Positions 1-7,294 of a DNA stretch of 62,651 nucleotides are shown here, in pieces; the first letter of the stretch is position 1; each line of letters opens with the position of its first letter. Where the stretch lies: NCBI RefSeq assembly GCF_014257025.1, contig NZ_JACMSF010000052.1, positions 1-62,651 on the forward strand, given 5' to 3'. The DNA comes from Streptomyces cupreus. Lineage in GTDB: Bacteria; Actinomycetota; Actinomycetes; Streptomycetales; Streptomycetaceae. The notes below the pieces were generated by a model, which did no database searches, was not told where the DNA came from, and saw only the letters and a program-made list of their open reading frames with translations. The translations under genes were made by a program, and so were the position numbers.

Positions 1-126
1 CGTGATGTCGTCGAGGACGAGCTGCTGCCCGGCGGGGCCGGCGAAGGACTTCGACACGTGGTCGATGCGCGCGGCGTGCTCCACGGACGTATCCGTGTCG
101 GCGGCCTTGGCGAGGGCGGTTGCCAT
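1..126 (-). CDS. ssuB: Sulfonate ABC transporter ATP-binding protein, N-terminal fragment
   Basis: Only the first 42 codons are inside the window. Translation from the ATG at 126 begins MATALAKAADTDTS and runs into RIDHVSKSFAG...LVLDDI, the usual first beta-strands of an ABC ATPase before the Walker A loop, which lies outside. A strong ribosome site (AGGAGGTGACG) sits just upstream. It follows ssuA by 36 bp on the same strand, so it is probably the cytoplasmic ATPase of the sulfonate importer. Family identity rests on this context; a nitrate- or taurine-type ATPase would look the same over so short a stretch. Confidence 0.75.
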   Translation of the reverse strand, partial: MATALAKAADTDTSVEHAARIDHVSKSFAGPAGQQLVLDDIT

Positions 127-162
127 GGTCGTCACCTCCTGGGAACTCATCTGGACTCGTGG

Positions 163-1266
163 CTACTCGACGCCGAGGCCGGCGTCGTCGGCCTCGGGTG
201 CGCCCTCGGCTTTGAGGACCCTGTTCAGCGGTGTCAGGTCGTAGATGCCGGTCAGGTCCGGCTGCTCCAGCAGGCCCGCCGCGACCGCGTGCTTCGCCTG
301 CGCGTCGAGCGTGGCCGCCAGCGGATCGTCGGTGAACCGGATGGACGGCCAGGCCTGGTCGATGACGTCGGCGGGCAGCGCCTTGCCGGTGTCCGCCGCC
401 AACTGGGCGTTGGCCGCGGCCTTCGCCTTCTCCGGGTTGGCGTTGATCCACTTGTTGGCCTCGACGGAGGCCTTCAGGACGGCCTCGACGGCCTTCGGGT
501 GCTCCTTCAGGAAGCTCTGCGACACGATCACGTTCGTGATCACGAACTTCTTGTCGGGCCACAGGTCGGCCTCGTCCAGCAGCACCTTGCCGCCCTCGGC
601 GACAAGCTTGGACGCGGTCGGCTCCGGCACCCAGGCGCCGTCGATCGAGCCGGACTGGTAGAGGTCGGGCGTGACCTTGTTGTCGGAGCGGACGACAGAC
701 ACATCACCTTCGCCGCTCTGCGCGTCGACCTTCCAGCCCTGCTCGGCGGCCCAGTTGAGGAACGCCACGTCCTGCGTGTTGCCGAGCTGCGGAGTGGCGA
801 TCCGCTTGCCCTTGACGTCCTTCAGGGACTTGATCTTCTCCGGGTTCACGACCAGCTTCACGCCACCGGACGCGGAACCGGAGACGATCCGCAGGTTCTT
901 GCCGTTCGCCTTGACGTACCCGTTGATCGCGGGCGAAGGACCGATCCACCCGATGTCGATGGACCCCGAGTTCAGCGCCTCGATCTCCGAGGGGCCGGCG
1001 TTGAACGCGGAGTACTTCGCCGTCGTACCGCCGAGCTGCTTCTGGAAGATCCCCTCGTGCCGCCCCACCAGGGCCGTGGCGTGGGTGAGGTTCCCGAAGT
1101 AGCCGATGCGCACCGAGTCCAGACCGTCGACCTTCGCCGCCCCCGGTATCGCGTGCTCGGTGTTCTCCACGGCCTGGGAGCCGTAGCCGCACGCGGCCGC
1201 GAGCGCGAGCAGCGGCAGCACGGCCAGTACCGCGAGGGTACGGCGCAGGGCGGGGATGGCAGGCAC
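163..1266 (-). CDS. ssuA: Aliphatic sulfonate ABC transporter substrate-binding lipoprotein
   Basis: A 367-residue exported solute-binding protein of the SsuA/NMT1-like family, expected to capture sulfonates outside the membrane and hand them to the SsuBC transporter. It starts at GTG 1266. Residues 1-26 form a lipoprotein signal (hydrophobic run ending LALAAAC, lipidated Cys at 26; Ala at -3 is slightly off consensus). The mature part carries the family sequences VRIGYFGNLTHA and IDIGWIGPSPAINGYVKA. It lies 129 bp behind cysN and 36 bp ahead of the ssuB fragment on the same strand, consistent with sulfur supply. Taurine or nitrate binding cannot be excluded by sequence reading alone. Confidence 0.88.
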   Translation of the reverse strand: MPAIPALRRTLAVLAVLPLLALAAACGYGSQAVENTEHAIPGAAKVDGLDSVRIGYFGNLTHATALVGRHEGIFQKQLGGTTAKYSAFNAGPSEIEALNSGSIDIGWIGPSPAINGYVKANGKNLRIVSGSASGGVKLVVNPEKIKSLKDVKGKRIATPQLGNTQDVAFLNWAAEQGWKVDAQSGEGDVSVVRSDNKVTPDLYQSGSIDGAWVPEPTASKLVAEGGKVLLDEADLWPDKKFVITNVIVSQSFLKEHPKAVEAVLKASVEANKWINANPEKAKAAANAQLAADTGKALPADVIDQAWPSIRFTDDPLAATLDAQAKHAVAAGLLEQPDLTGIYDLTPLNRVLKAEGAPEADDAGLGVE

Positions 1267-1395
1267 GGGAAGGTGTTCCTCTCGGTGGCCCGGCTCTCAC
1301 GCCCTTACCGAGCGTGGCCGGGAATACGGCAGATGTACGGGTACGGGGTCAGCGCGGACATCGCGGCACCCCGCCCTCCCAGGTCGAGTTCATGG

Positions 1396-2724
1396 TCAGA
1401 AGTCCCAACCGTCGTCCTCGGACTCGTCCTTGACGGGCTCCGGGGAGGCGAAGGACTCGCCGACCATGCCGGCGGTGAGCGTCGTGCCGTCGTTCGGGTC
1501 GATCAGGATGAACGAACCCGTGCGCCGCGAGTCGGCGTAGGAGTCGACGGGCAGCGGCTCGGCGGTACGGATCTTCACCCGGCCGATGTCGTTGGCGACG
1601 AGCTGTCCCGGGTGCGGGTGCAGGGACAGATCGTCCAGCGTGAGCCGGGACGGGATGTCCTTCACGATCGCCTTGACCGTGCGGGTGCCGTGCTTGAGCA
1701 GCACCCGGTGGCCGACGGTGAGCGGGGCGTCGGCGACATGGCACACGGTCGCCTCGATGTCCTGGGTGGTCGGCGGCGCGTCCTTGCTGGGCACGATCAG
1801 GTCGCCGCGCGAGATGTCGATGTCGTCCTCCAGCAGGAGGGTCACCGACTGGGTGGTCCAGGCGACGTCGACCGGCTCGCCGAGCAGGTCGATACCGGAG
1901 ACCTTCGTGGAGCGGCCCGACGGCAGCACGGTGATCTGCTCGCCGACCCGGAACGAACCGGCGGCGATCTGACCGGCGTAACCGCGGTAGTCGGGGTGCT
2001 CGGCGGTCTGCGGGCGGATCACGTACTGCACGGGCAGACGGGCGTGGCAGTGGCTCAGGTCGTGGGTGACCGGGACGGTCTCCAGGTGCTCCAGCACCGT
2101 CGGGCCGCCGTACCAGTCCATGTTGGCGGACGGCTCCACCACGTTGTCACCGGCGAGCGCCGAGATCGGGATCGTGGTGACCTCCGGGACGCCCAGCTCG
2201 GTCGCGTACGCCGTGAACTCCTCGGCGATGGCGGCGAACACGGACTCCTGGTAGTCCACGAGGTCCATCTTGTTGACGGCGAGGACCACATGCGGGACGC
2301 GCAGCAGCGCGGCCAGCGCGGCATGCCGGCGGGTCTGCTCGACGACGCCGTTGCGGGCGTCGATCAGGATCACCGTCAGCTCGGCCGTGGAGGCGCCCGT
2401 GACCATGTTCCGCGTGTACTGCACATGCCCCGGGGTGTCGGCGAGGATGAACCGCCTGCGCGGGGTGGCGAAGTAGCGGTAGGCGACATCGATGGTGATG
2501 CCCTGCTCCCGCTCGGCGCGCAGACCGTCGGTCAGCAGCGCCAGGTCGGGGGCGTCCTGGCCGCGGTTGCGGGAGGCGTGCTCGACGGCCTCCAGCTGGT
2601 CGGCCAGCACCGACTTGGAGTCGTGCAGCAGCCGCCCCACGAGCGTGGACTTGCCGTCGTCGACGGAGCCCGCGGTGGCGAAACGCAGAAGGGTCGTCTC
2701 GGAGAGTTCCGTGGTCGTGCTCAT
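1396..2724 (-). CDS. cysN: Sulfate adenylyltransferase subunit 1 (GTPase subunit)
   Basis: 442 residues. CysN is the regulatory GTPase of ATP sulfurylase; GTP hydrolysis drives adenylation of sulfate to APS by CysD. GTPase motifs are visible in order: P-loop GSVDDGKST (19-27), switch region DTPGH near 95, NKMD near 150, followed by EF-Tu-like beta-barrel domains. The length fits stand-alone CysN rather than a CysNC fusion, and a separate cysC is nearby. The start is 2 bp after the cysD stop codon (TAA at 2727-2729), so the two subunits are tightly co-translated. Confidence 0.96.
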   Translation of the reverse strand: MSTTTELSETTLLRFATAGSVDDGKSTLVGRLLHDSKSVLADQLEAVEHASRNRGQDAPDLALLTDGLRAEREQGITIDVAYRYFATPRRRFILADTPGHVQYTRNMVTGASTAELTVILIDARNGVVEQTRRHAALAALLRVPHVVLAVNKMDLVDYQESVFAAIAEEFTAYATELGVPEVTTIPISALAGDNVVEPSANMDWYGGPTVLEHLETVPVTHDLSHCHARLPVQYVIRPQTAEHPDYRGYAGQIAAGSFRVGEQITVLPSGRSTKVSGIDLLGEPVDVAWTTQSVTLLLEDDIDISRGDLIVPSKDAPPTTQDIEATVCHVADAPLTVGHRVLLKHGTRTVKAIVKDIPSRLTLDDLSLHPHPGQLVANDIGRVKIRTAEPLPVDSYADSRRTGSFILIDPNDGTTLTAGMVGESFASPEPVKDESEDDGWDF

Positions 2725-2726
2725 GC

Positions 2727-3665
2727 TTAGAAGTACCCCTCGCGCTTACGGTCTTCCATCGCGGCCTCGGACAGCTTGTCGTCCGCGCGGGTGGCGCCCC
2801 GCTCGGTGAGCCGGGAGGCGGCGATCTCGGCGATGACGGCATCCAGCGTGGTCGCGTCCGAGTCGACGGCGCCGGTGCAGGACATGTCGCCGACCGTGCG
2901 GTAGCGGATGAGCCGCTTCTCCACGGTCTCGCCGTCCTTCGGGCCGCCCCACTCGCCCGCCGTCAGCCACATGCCGCTGCGCGCGAACACCTCACGCTCG
3001 TGCGCGAAGTAGATCTCGGGCAGCTCGATGCCCTCACGGGCGATGTACTGCCAGACGTCCAGCTCGGTCCAGTTGGACAGCGGGAACACCCGCACATGCT
3101 CACCGGGAGCGTGCCGCCCGTTGTACAGATTCCACAGTTCCGGCCGCTGCCGACGCGGGTCCCACTGCGAGAACTCGTCCCGCAGCGAGAACACCCGCTC
3201 CTTGGCCCGCGCCTTCTCCTCGTCCCGGCGCCCGCCGCCGAACACCGCGTCGAACTTCTCCGCCTGGATCTTCTCCGTCAGCGGCAGCGTCTGCAGCGGG
3301 TTACGGGTGCCGTCGGGACGCTCCTTGAGCACCCCGCGGTCGATGTAGTCCTGCACGGAGGCCACATGCAGCCGCAGCCCGTTCTTCGCCACCGCGCGGT
3401 CGCGGTACTCGATGACCTCGGGGAAGTTGTGCCCGGTGTCCACGTGCAGCAGCGAGAACGGCACCGGCGCCGGCGCGAACGCCTTCAGCGCCAGATGCAG
3501 CATGACGATGGAGTCCTTGCCGCCGGAGAAAAGGATCACCGGCCGCTCGAACTCGCCCGCCACCTCGCGGAAGATGTGGACGGCCTCGGACTCCAGGGCG
3601 TCCAGGTGGGAGAGGGCGTACGGGGTCTCCGTACCCTCCTCGACCGAGGAGACGGTCGTCGTCAT
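2727..3665 (-). CDS. cysD: Sulfate adenylyltransferase subunit 2 (catalytic)
   Basis: 312 residues. Catalytic subunit of ATP sulfurylase, joining sulfate and ATP to give APS and pyrophosphate. The PP-loop ATP-binding motif FSGGKDSIVML lies at about residues 46-56, and the family block VFGGGRRDEEKARAKER and the ending ATMEDRKREGYF-like tail (here AAMEDRKREGYF) are present. Its ATG overlaps the cysC stop as ATGA (3662-3665), indicating translational coupling. Cytoplasmic, partner of CysN. Confidence 0.97.
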   Translation of the reverse strand: MTTTVSSVEEGTETPYALSHLDALESEAVHIFREVAGEFERPVILFSGGKDSIVMLHLALKAFAPAPVPFSLLHVDTGHNFPEVIEYRDRAVAKNGLRLHVASVQDYIDRGVLKERPDGTRNPLQTLPLTEKIQAEKFDAVFGGGRRDEEKARAKERVFSLRDEFSQWDPRRQRPELWNLYNGRHAPGEHVRVFPLSNWTELDVWQYIAREGIELPEIYFAHEREVFARSGMWLTAGEWGGPKDGETVEKRLIRYRTVGDMSCTGAVDSDATTLDAVIAEIAASRLTERGATRADDKLSEAAMEDRKREGYF

Positions 3666-4198
3666 GCCAGGCCCCTTTCGCTGAGCAGCGCGTACACGGC
3701 CGCCGCGGACTCACCGACGGTCTGGTTCTGCGACTCGATGCGCAGGTCGGGCGACTCGGGCTCCTCGTAGGGGTCGTCGACCCCGGTGAGCCCGGACAGC
3801 TCGCCCGCCGCCTGCTTGGCGTACAGGCCCTTCACATCGCGTACGGAGCACACCTCGACCGGAGTGGCCACGTGGATCTCCAGGTACGCCGCCCCGCTCT
3901 CCTGGTGTCGCTTGCGCACCGCCTCACGGCTGTCGGCGTACGGCGCGATCACCGGCACCAGCGCCTTGACGCCGTTACGGGCGAGCAGGTCGGCCAGGAA
4001 GCCGATGCGCTGGACGTTGGTGTGGCGGTCCTCCCGGCTGAAGCCGAGGCCCGCGGAGATGAACTCGCGGATCTCGTCGCCGTCGAGCACCTCGACACGG
4101 TGGCCCTCCTCGCGCAGCCGGTCGGCCAGCTCGTACGCGATGGTGGTCTTGCCGGCACTCGGCAGACCCGTGAGCCAGACGGTGGCTCCGGTCGTCAC
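3662..4198 (-). CDS. cysC: Adenylylsulfate (APS) kinase
   Basis: 178 residues from the GTG at 4198. Phosphorylates APS at the 3' position to give PAPS. P-loop GLPSAGKTT at 11-19, then LDGDEIREFISAGLGFSREDR and IAPYADSREAVRKRH, typical of APS kinases. I chose GTG 4198 because AAGGAG lies about 8 bp upstream. An alternative GTG at 4249 overlaps the cysH stop as GTGA and would add 17 residues with no family similarity. The stop overlaps the cysD start. Because cysH here looks like an APS reductase, PAPS is probably made for sulfotransferases rather than for reduction. Confidence 0.93.
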   Translation of the reverse strand: MTTGATVWLTGLPSAGKTTIAYELADRLREEGHRVEVLDGDEIREFISAGLGFSREDRHTNVQRIGFLADLLARNGVKALVPVIAPYADSREAVRKRHQESGAAYLEIHVATPVEVCSVRDVKGLYAKQAAGELSGLTGVDDPYEEPESPDLRIESQNQTVGESAAAVYALLSERGLA

Positions 4199-4245
4199 GT
4201 GGTTCTCCTTGTTCTCCGGGGCGGTCTCCGGAAACGGGGTCGTGG

Positions 4246-4956
4246 TCACAGGTGCAGCCCGCACTCGGTCTTGGCGCGGCCCGCCCAGCGGCCGGCACGC
4301 GCGTCCTCGCCCTCCAGGACGCGGCGGGTGCAGGGGGCGCATCCGACGGACGTGTAGCCGTCCATCAGCAGCGGGTTGGTGAGGACACCGTGTTCGGCGA
4401 CGTAGGCGTCCACGTCGTCCTGGGTCCACTTGGCGATCGGCGAGATCTTGACCTTCTGCCGCTTCTCGTCCCAGCCGACGACCGGGGTGTTCGCCCGGGT
4501 CTCCGACTCGTCGCGGCGAAGGCCGGTCGCCCACGCCAGATAGCCCTTGAGGCCCTCCTCCAACGGCTGGACCTTGCGCAGCTTGCAGCACAGGTCCGGA
4601 TCGCGGTCGTGCAGCTTGGGGCCGTACTCCGCGTCCTGCTCCGCGACCGACTGACGCGGGGTGAGGGTGATGACGTTGACGTCCATCACCGCCTCCACCG
4701 CATCACGTGTACCTATGGTCTCGGGAAAGTGGTAGCCGGTGTCGAGAAACACCACGTCAACACCGGGCAACGCGCGGGAGGCGAGATGGGCGACGACCGC
4801 GTCCTCCATGGAGGACGTCACACAGAAGCGCCGGCCGAAGGTGTCCGCGGCCCACTGGAGGATCTCCAGCGCGTCGGCGTCCTCCAGATCGCGGCCCGCC
4901 TGCTCGGCGAGCGCCTTCAAGTCCTCGGTGGTGCGGTCTTCCCGAGTGGTCGTCAT
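4246..4956 (-). CDS. cysH: Phosphoadenylyl/adenylylsulfate reductase, iron-sulfur type
   Basis: 236 residues. Thioredoxin-dependent reduction of (P)APS to sulfite. Family blocks: CVTSSMEDAVVAHL near 45, VVFLDTGYHFPET near 70, and the C-terminal catalytic ECGLH (232-236). It also has a CC pair (LCCKLRK, about 124) and CxxC (GCAPC, about 207). In this family the CC...CxxC set binds a [4Fe-4S] cluster and marks APS reductases, in contrast to cluster-free PAPS reductases. The ATG overlaps the preceding small gene's stop as ATGA at 4953-4956. Confidence 0.95.
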   Translation of the reverse strand: MTTTREDRTTEDLKALAEQAGRDLEDADALEILQWAADTFGRRFCVTSSMEDAVVAHLASRALPGVDVVFLDTGYHFPETIGTRDAVEAVMDVNVITLTPRQSVAEQDAEYGPKLHDRDPDLCCKLRKVQPLEEGLKGYLAWATGLRRDESETRANTPVVGWDEKRQKVKISPIAKWTQDDVDAYVAEHGVLTNPLLMDGYTSVGCAPCTRRVLEGEDARAGRWAGRAKTECGLHL

Positions 4957-5264
4957 GCCTCGTCTCCCCCTGCTTCGGTCGGCTGAAGGCTCCTCTTTTG
5001 AAGGGCGCTCGCCTCCGGAGCGCTGAAGCCGGTTTCGAGCGACCGACCGTGCTCAGCCCCTCCTTCGTCGGGGCCTCCGCGCGCTCGGTCGCTCGAAACC
5101 GGCGCGCTCCTCCCGCTCACGCCCCGGGCCAGCAGCCCGAGGAACTTCAACTGGAAAGCCCGGTTGCACGCCGCGCATTCCCACGCGCCGTGGCCCTGCT
5201 CGCTGGGACGCAAGTCCTCGTCGCCGCAGTAGGGGCAGTAGAAGGGGGCGGCCCGCTCGCTCAT
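4953..5264 (-). CDS. Small zinc-ribbon protein with repeat-derived C-terminus
   Basis: 103 residues. The N-terminal part holds two CxxC pairs, CPYC (10-13) and CAAC (30-33), separated by about 17 residues, a zinc-ribbon or rubredoxin-like knuckle. Small proteins like this usually lie between the sulfite reductase and cysH genes in Streptomyces (recalled); function unknown, perhaps assisting Fe-S or electron transfer. From about residue 52 to 92 the codons lie inside a long palindromic repeat (4990-5110), so the C-terminal half is low-complexity, repeat-encoded sequence. Both ends are coupled: start ATGA with the sulfite reductase stop (5261-5264), stop ATGA with the cysH start. The repeat probably lengthened a protein of about 60 residues. 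Confidence 0.75.
   Translation of the reverse strand: MSERAAPFYCPYCGDEDLRPSEQGHGAWECAACNRAFQLKFLGLLARGVSGRSAPVSSDRARGGPDEGGAEHGRSLETGFSAPEASALQKRSLQPTEAGGDEA
4990..5110. repeat. Long palindromic repeat, copy A (19-bp arms)
   Basis: Perfect 19-bp inverted arms at 5028-5046 (GCCGGTTTCGAGCGACCGA) and 5085-5103 flank a 38-nt loop that begins CCGTGCTCAG and ends GCCTCCGCGCGC. A related copy lies at 29940-30060 with the same loop ends but arms changed at four positions in a compensated way. Flanking similarity extends left to about 4990. It lies inside the coding sequence of the small zinc-ribbon gene. The extent of the outer borders is estimated from only two copies. Confidence 0.8.
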
Positions 5265-6958
5265 GACAGGGCCTCCTCGGAAGCACGCGCGGCCCAGGTG
5301 GCGAAGCGCTCGCCGTCCTCGCGCTCGGCCTGGAACCGCTTGAGGACCCGCTCGACATAGTCGGGGAGTTCCTCCGACGTCACCTTCAGACCGCGCACCT
5401 TGCGGCCGAAGCCGGCCTCCAGGCCGAGCGCGCCGCCCAGGTGCACCTGGTAGCCCTCGACCTGCCGGCCCTGGTCGTCGAGGACCAGCTGGCCCTTGAG
5501 ACCGATGTCCGCGACCTGGATACGGGCGCAGGCGTTCGGACAGCCGTTGATGTTGATGGTGATGGGCTCGTCGAACTCCGGGATCCGGCGCTCCAGCTCG
5601 TCGATCAGCGAGGCGCCGCGCGCCTTGGTCTCGACGATGGCGAGCTTGCAGTACTCGATGCCGGTGCAGGCCATGGTGCCGCGCCGGAAGGGGGAGGGCT
5701 TGACCGTGAGGTCCAGCGCCTCCAGGCCCTCGACGAGCGAGTCGACCCGGTCCTGCTCGACGTCCAGCACGAGCATCTTCTGCTCGGCGGTGGTGCGCAC
5801 CCGGCCCGAGCCGTGCGCCTCGGCCAGCTCGGCGATCTTCGTCAGGGTGGTGCCGTCCACACGGCCCACGCGCGGGGCGAAACCGACGTAGAAACGCCCG
5901 TCCTTCTGCCGGTGCACACCGACGTGGTCGCGCCAGCGCTCGACCGGCTGGGCCGGGGCCGGGCCGTCGACGAGCTTGCGCCCCAGGTACTCGTCCTCCA
6001 GCACCTGGCGGAACTTCTCCGCGCCCCAGTCGGCGAGCAGGAACTTCAGGCGGGCGCGGGTGCGCAGGCGCCGGTAGCCGTAGTCGCGGAAGATCGAGAT
6101 GACGCCCTCGTAGACGTCCGGGACCTCGTCCAGCGGGACCCAGGCGCCGAGCCGGACGCCGATCTTGGGGTTGGTGGACAGACCGCCGCCGACCCAGACG
6201 TCGAAGCCGGGTCCGTGCTCGGGGTGGTTCACCCCGACGAAGGCGATGTCGTTGATCTCGTGCGCCACGTCCAGCAGCGGCGAGCCGGAGATCGCGGACT
6301 TGAACTTGCGGGGCAGGTTCGAGAACGCCTTGTTGCCGACGATCCGGCGGTGGATCTCGTCGATCGCCGGGGTGCCGTCGATGATCTCGTCGGCGGCGAT
6401 ACCGGCGACGGGCGAGCCGAGGATCACACGGGGCGTGTCACCGCAGGCCTCGGTGGTGGACAGGCCGACCGCCTCCAGGCGGTTCCAGATCTCGGGCACG
6501 TCCTCGATCCGGATCCAGTGGTACTGGACGTTCTGCCGGTCGGTGATGTCGGCGGTGCCGCGCGCGAACTCCTGCGAGATCTCGCCGATGACGCGCAGCT
6601 GCTCGGTGGTGAGCCGGCCGCCGTCGATGCGGACGCGCAGCATGAAGTACTCGTCGTCCAGCTCCTCCGGCTCCAGGATCGCGGTCTTGCCGCCGTCGAT
6701 CCCGGGCTTGCGCTGGGTGTAGAGGCCCCACCAGCGCATGCGGCCGCGCAGGTCGTTGGGGTCGATCGAGTCGAAACCGCGCTTGGAGTAGATCGTCTCA
6801 ATGCGTGTCCGCACATTGAGACCGTCGTCGTCCTTCTTGAACTGTTCGTTGCCGTTCAGCGGGGTGAAGTGCCCCGCGGCCCACTGTCCCTCGCCGCGGT
6901 GACGGCTCGCCTTGCGGCGGGGAGTCGCGGCGGCGGGGTTCTGCGGGGAGGCGGCCAT
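5261..6958 (-). CDS. sir: Ferredoxin-dependent sulfite reductase
   Basis: 565 residues from ATG 6958, preceded by AAGGACG at a good distance. Nitrite/sulfite reductase family: reduces sulfite to sulfide with six electrons at a coupled siroheme and [4Fe-4S] centre. The cluster-ligand motifs are TMACTGIEYC (about 426) and GCPNAC (about 474). Two ferrodoxin-like half domains, each beginning with a DITDRQNVQYHWIRIEDVP-like or VGRVDG...VRTTAEQKMLVLD-like block, match the family duplication. A long in-frame extension upstream of 6958 lacks similarity, so it is excluded. First structural gene of the operon, behind the leader peptide at 7086-7169. A nitrite role is less likely in this context. Confidence 0.93.
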   Translation of the reverse strand: MAASPQNPAAATPRRKASRHRGEGQWAAGHFTPLNGNEQFKKDDDGLNVRTRIETIYSKRGFDSIDPNDLRGRMRWWGLYTQRKPGIDGGKTAILEPEELDDEYFMLRVRIDGGRLTTEQLRVIGEISQEFARGTADITDRQNVQYHWIRIEDVPEIWNRLEAVGLSTTEACGDTPRVILGSPVAGIAADEIIDGTPAIDEIHRRIVGNKAFSNLPRKFKSAISGSPLLDVAHEINDIAFVGVNHPEHGPGFDVWVGGGLSTNPKIGVRLGAWVPLDEVPDVYEGVISIFRDYGYRRLRTRARLKFLLADWGAEKFRQVLEDEYLGRKLVDGPAPAQPVERWRDHVGVHRQKDGRFYVGFAPRVGRVDGTTLTKIAELAEAHGSGRVRTTAEQKMLVLDVEQDRVDSLVEGLEALDLTVKPSPFRRGTMACTGIEYCKLAIVETKARGASLIDELERRIPEFDEPITININGCPNACARIQVADIGLKGQLVLDDQGRQVEGYQVHLGGALGLEAGFGRKVRGLKVTSEELPDYVERVLKRFQAEREDGERFATWAARASEEALS

Positions 6959-7085
6959 GGTTCTACGTCCTTCGGGACAGGCGGGAAAGCGGCTCTGGCC
7001 TGCGCATGCGCGCACGGCAGACGTGCGCGTCTTTGCGCAGGAAAGCAGGCAAAGGGGGATGTGTCGGGCGGTGCTGAACGTGCTC

Positions 7086-7169
7086 TCAGCGCGCCGGACA
7101 GATGGCGCTGGACATGCGGCCGAGGTCGACGTGCCGCCGACTCACCAAGGCAATTCCAGTTCCAGACAT
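7086..7169 (-). CDS. Cys-operon leader peptide (27 residues)
   Basis: A short reading frame from ATG 7169 encodes MSGTGIALVSRRHVDL followed by GRMSSAICPAR and a TGA. It matches the RRHVDL...SSAxC type of short peptide I recall from actinobacterial sulfur operons, often annotated as putative leader peptide. It ends 127 bp before the sulfite reductase start and on the same strand. The single Cys codon near its end is a plausible sensor: stalling there under cysteine shortage could alter leader RNA folding. The family match is from memory; control by attenuation is inference. Confidence 0.8.
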   Translation of the reverse strand: MSGTGIALVSRRHVDLGRMSSAICPAR

Positions 7170-7191
7170 GACGGAAGCGTGGCATGGCGAT

Positions 7192-7206
7192 CTGGACACA
7201 GTCCAG
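7192..7206. promoter_or_regulatory. Palindrome in the cys-operon promoter region
   Basis: CTGGACACAGTCCAG, six-base arms with a 3-base centre, lies 23-37 bp upstream of the leader peptide start. Its position suits an operator or promoter-associated site for the cys operon. No regulator is identified and no convincing -10/-35 pair is evident. Confidence 0.3.
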
Positions 7207-7221
7207 CTTCGTCCAACATGC

Positions 7222-7258
7222 GGACACCCTTGTCCCGAGGGGCGAGACAAGGGTGTCC
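7222..7258. terminator. Strong hairpin between the GNAT gene and the cys leader
   Basis: Perfect 13-bp arms GGACACCCTTGTC (7222-7234) and GACAAGGGTGTCC (7246-7258) with an 11-nt loop. It lies downstream of the GNAT gene stop (7295) and upstream of the cys leader, so it may end upstream transcription. No T-run follows on the minus strand, so a regulatory role for the cys leader is also possible. Confidence 0.5.
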
Positions 7259-7294
7259 TTGGTCACATGGCGGAGAAAGGTCGCCTTGTGCAGG

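Noticed and set aside
58..2730. Plus-strand open frame of 890 codons opposite ssuA and cysN
   Set aside because: Its product is Gly/Val/Arg/Asp-rich with no motifs and is the antisense shadow common in high-GC DNA; the minus-strand genes have clear family motifs.
4199..4591. Longer cysC reading frame starting far upstream at 4591
   Set aside because: The extra residues overlap cysH in another frame and have no similarity to APS kinases; GTG 4198 has a good ribosome site and normal family length.
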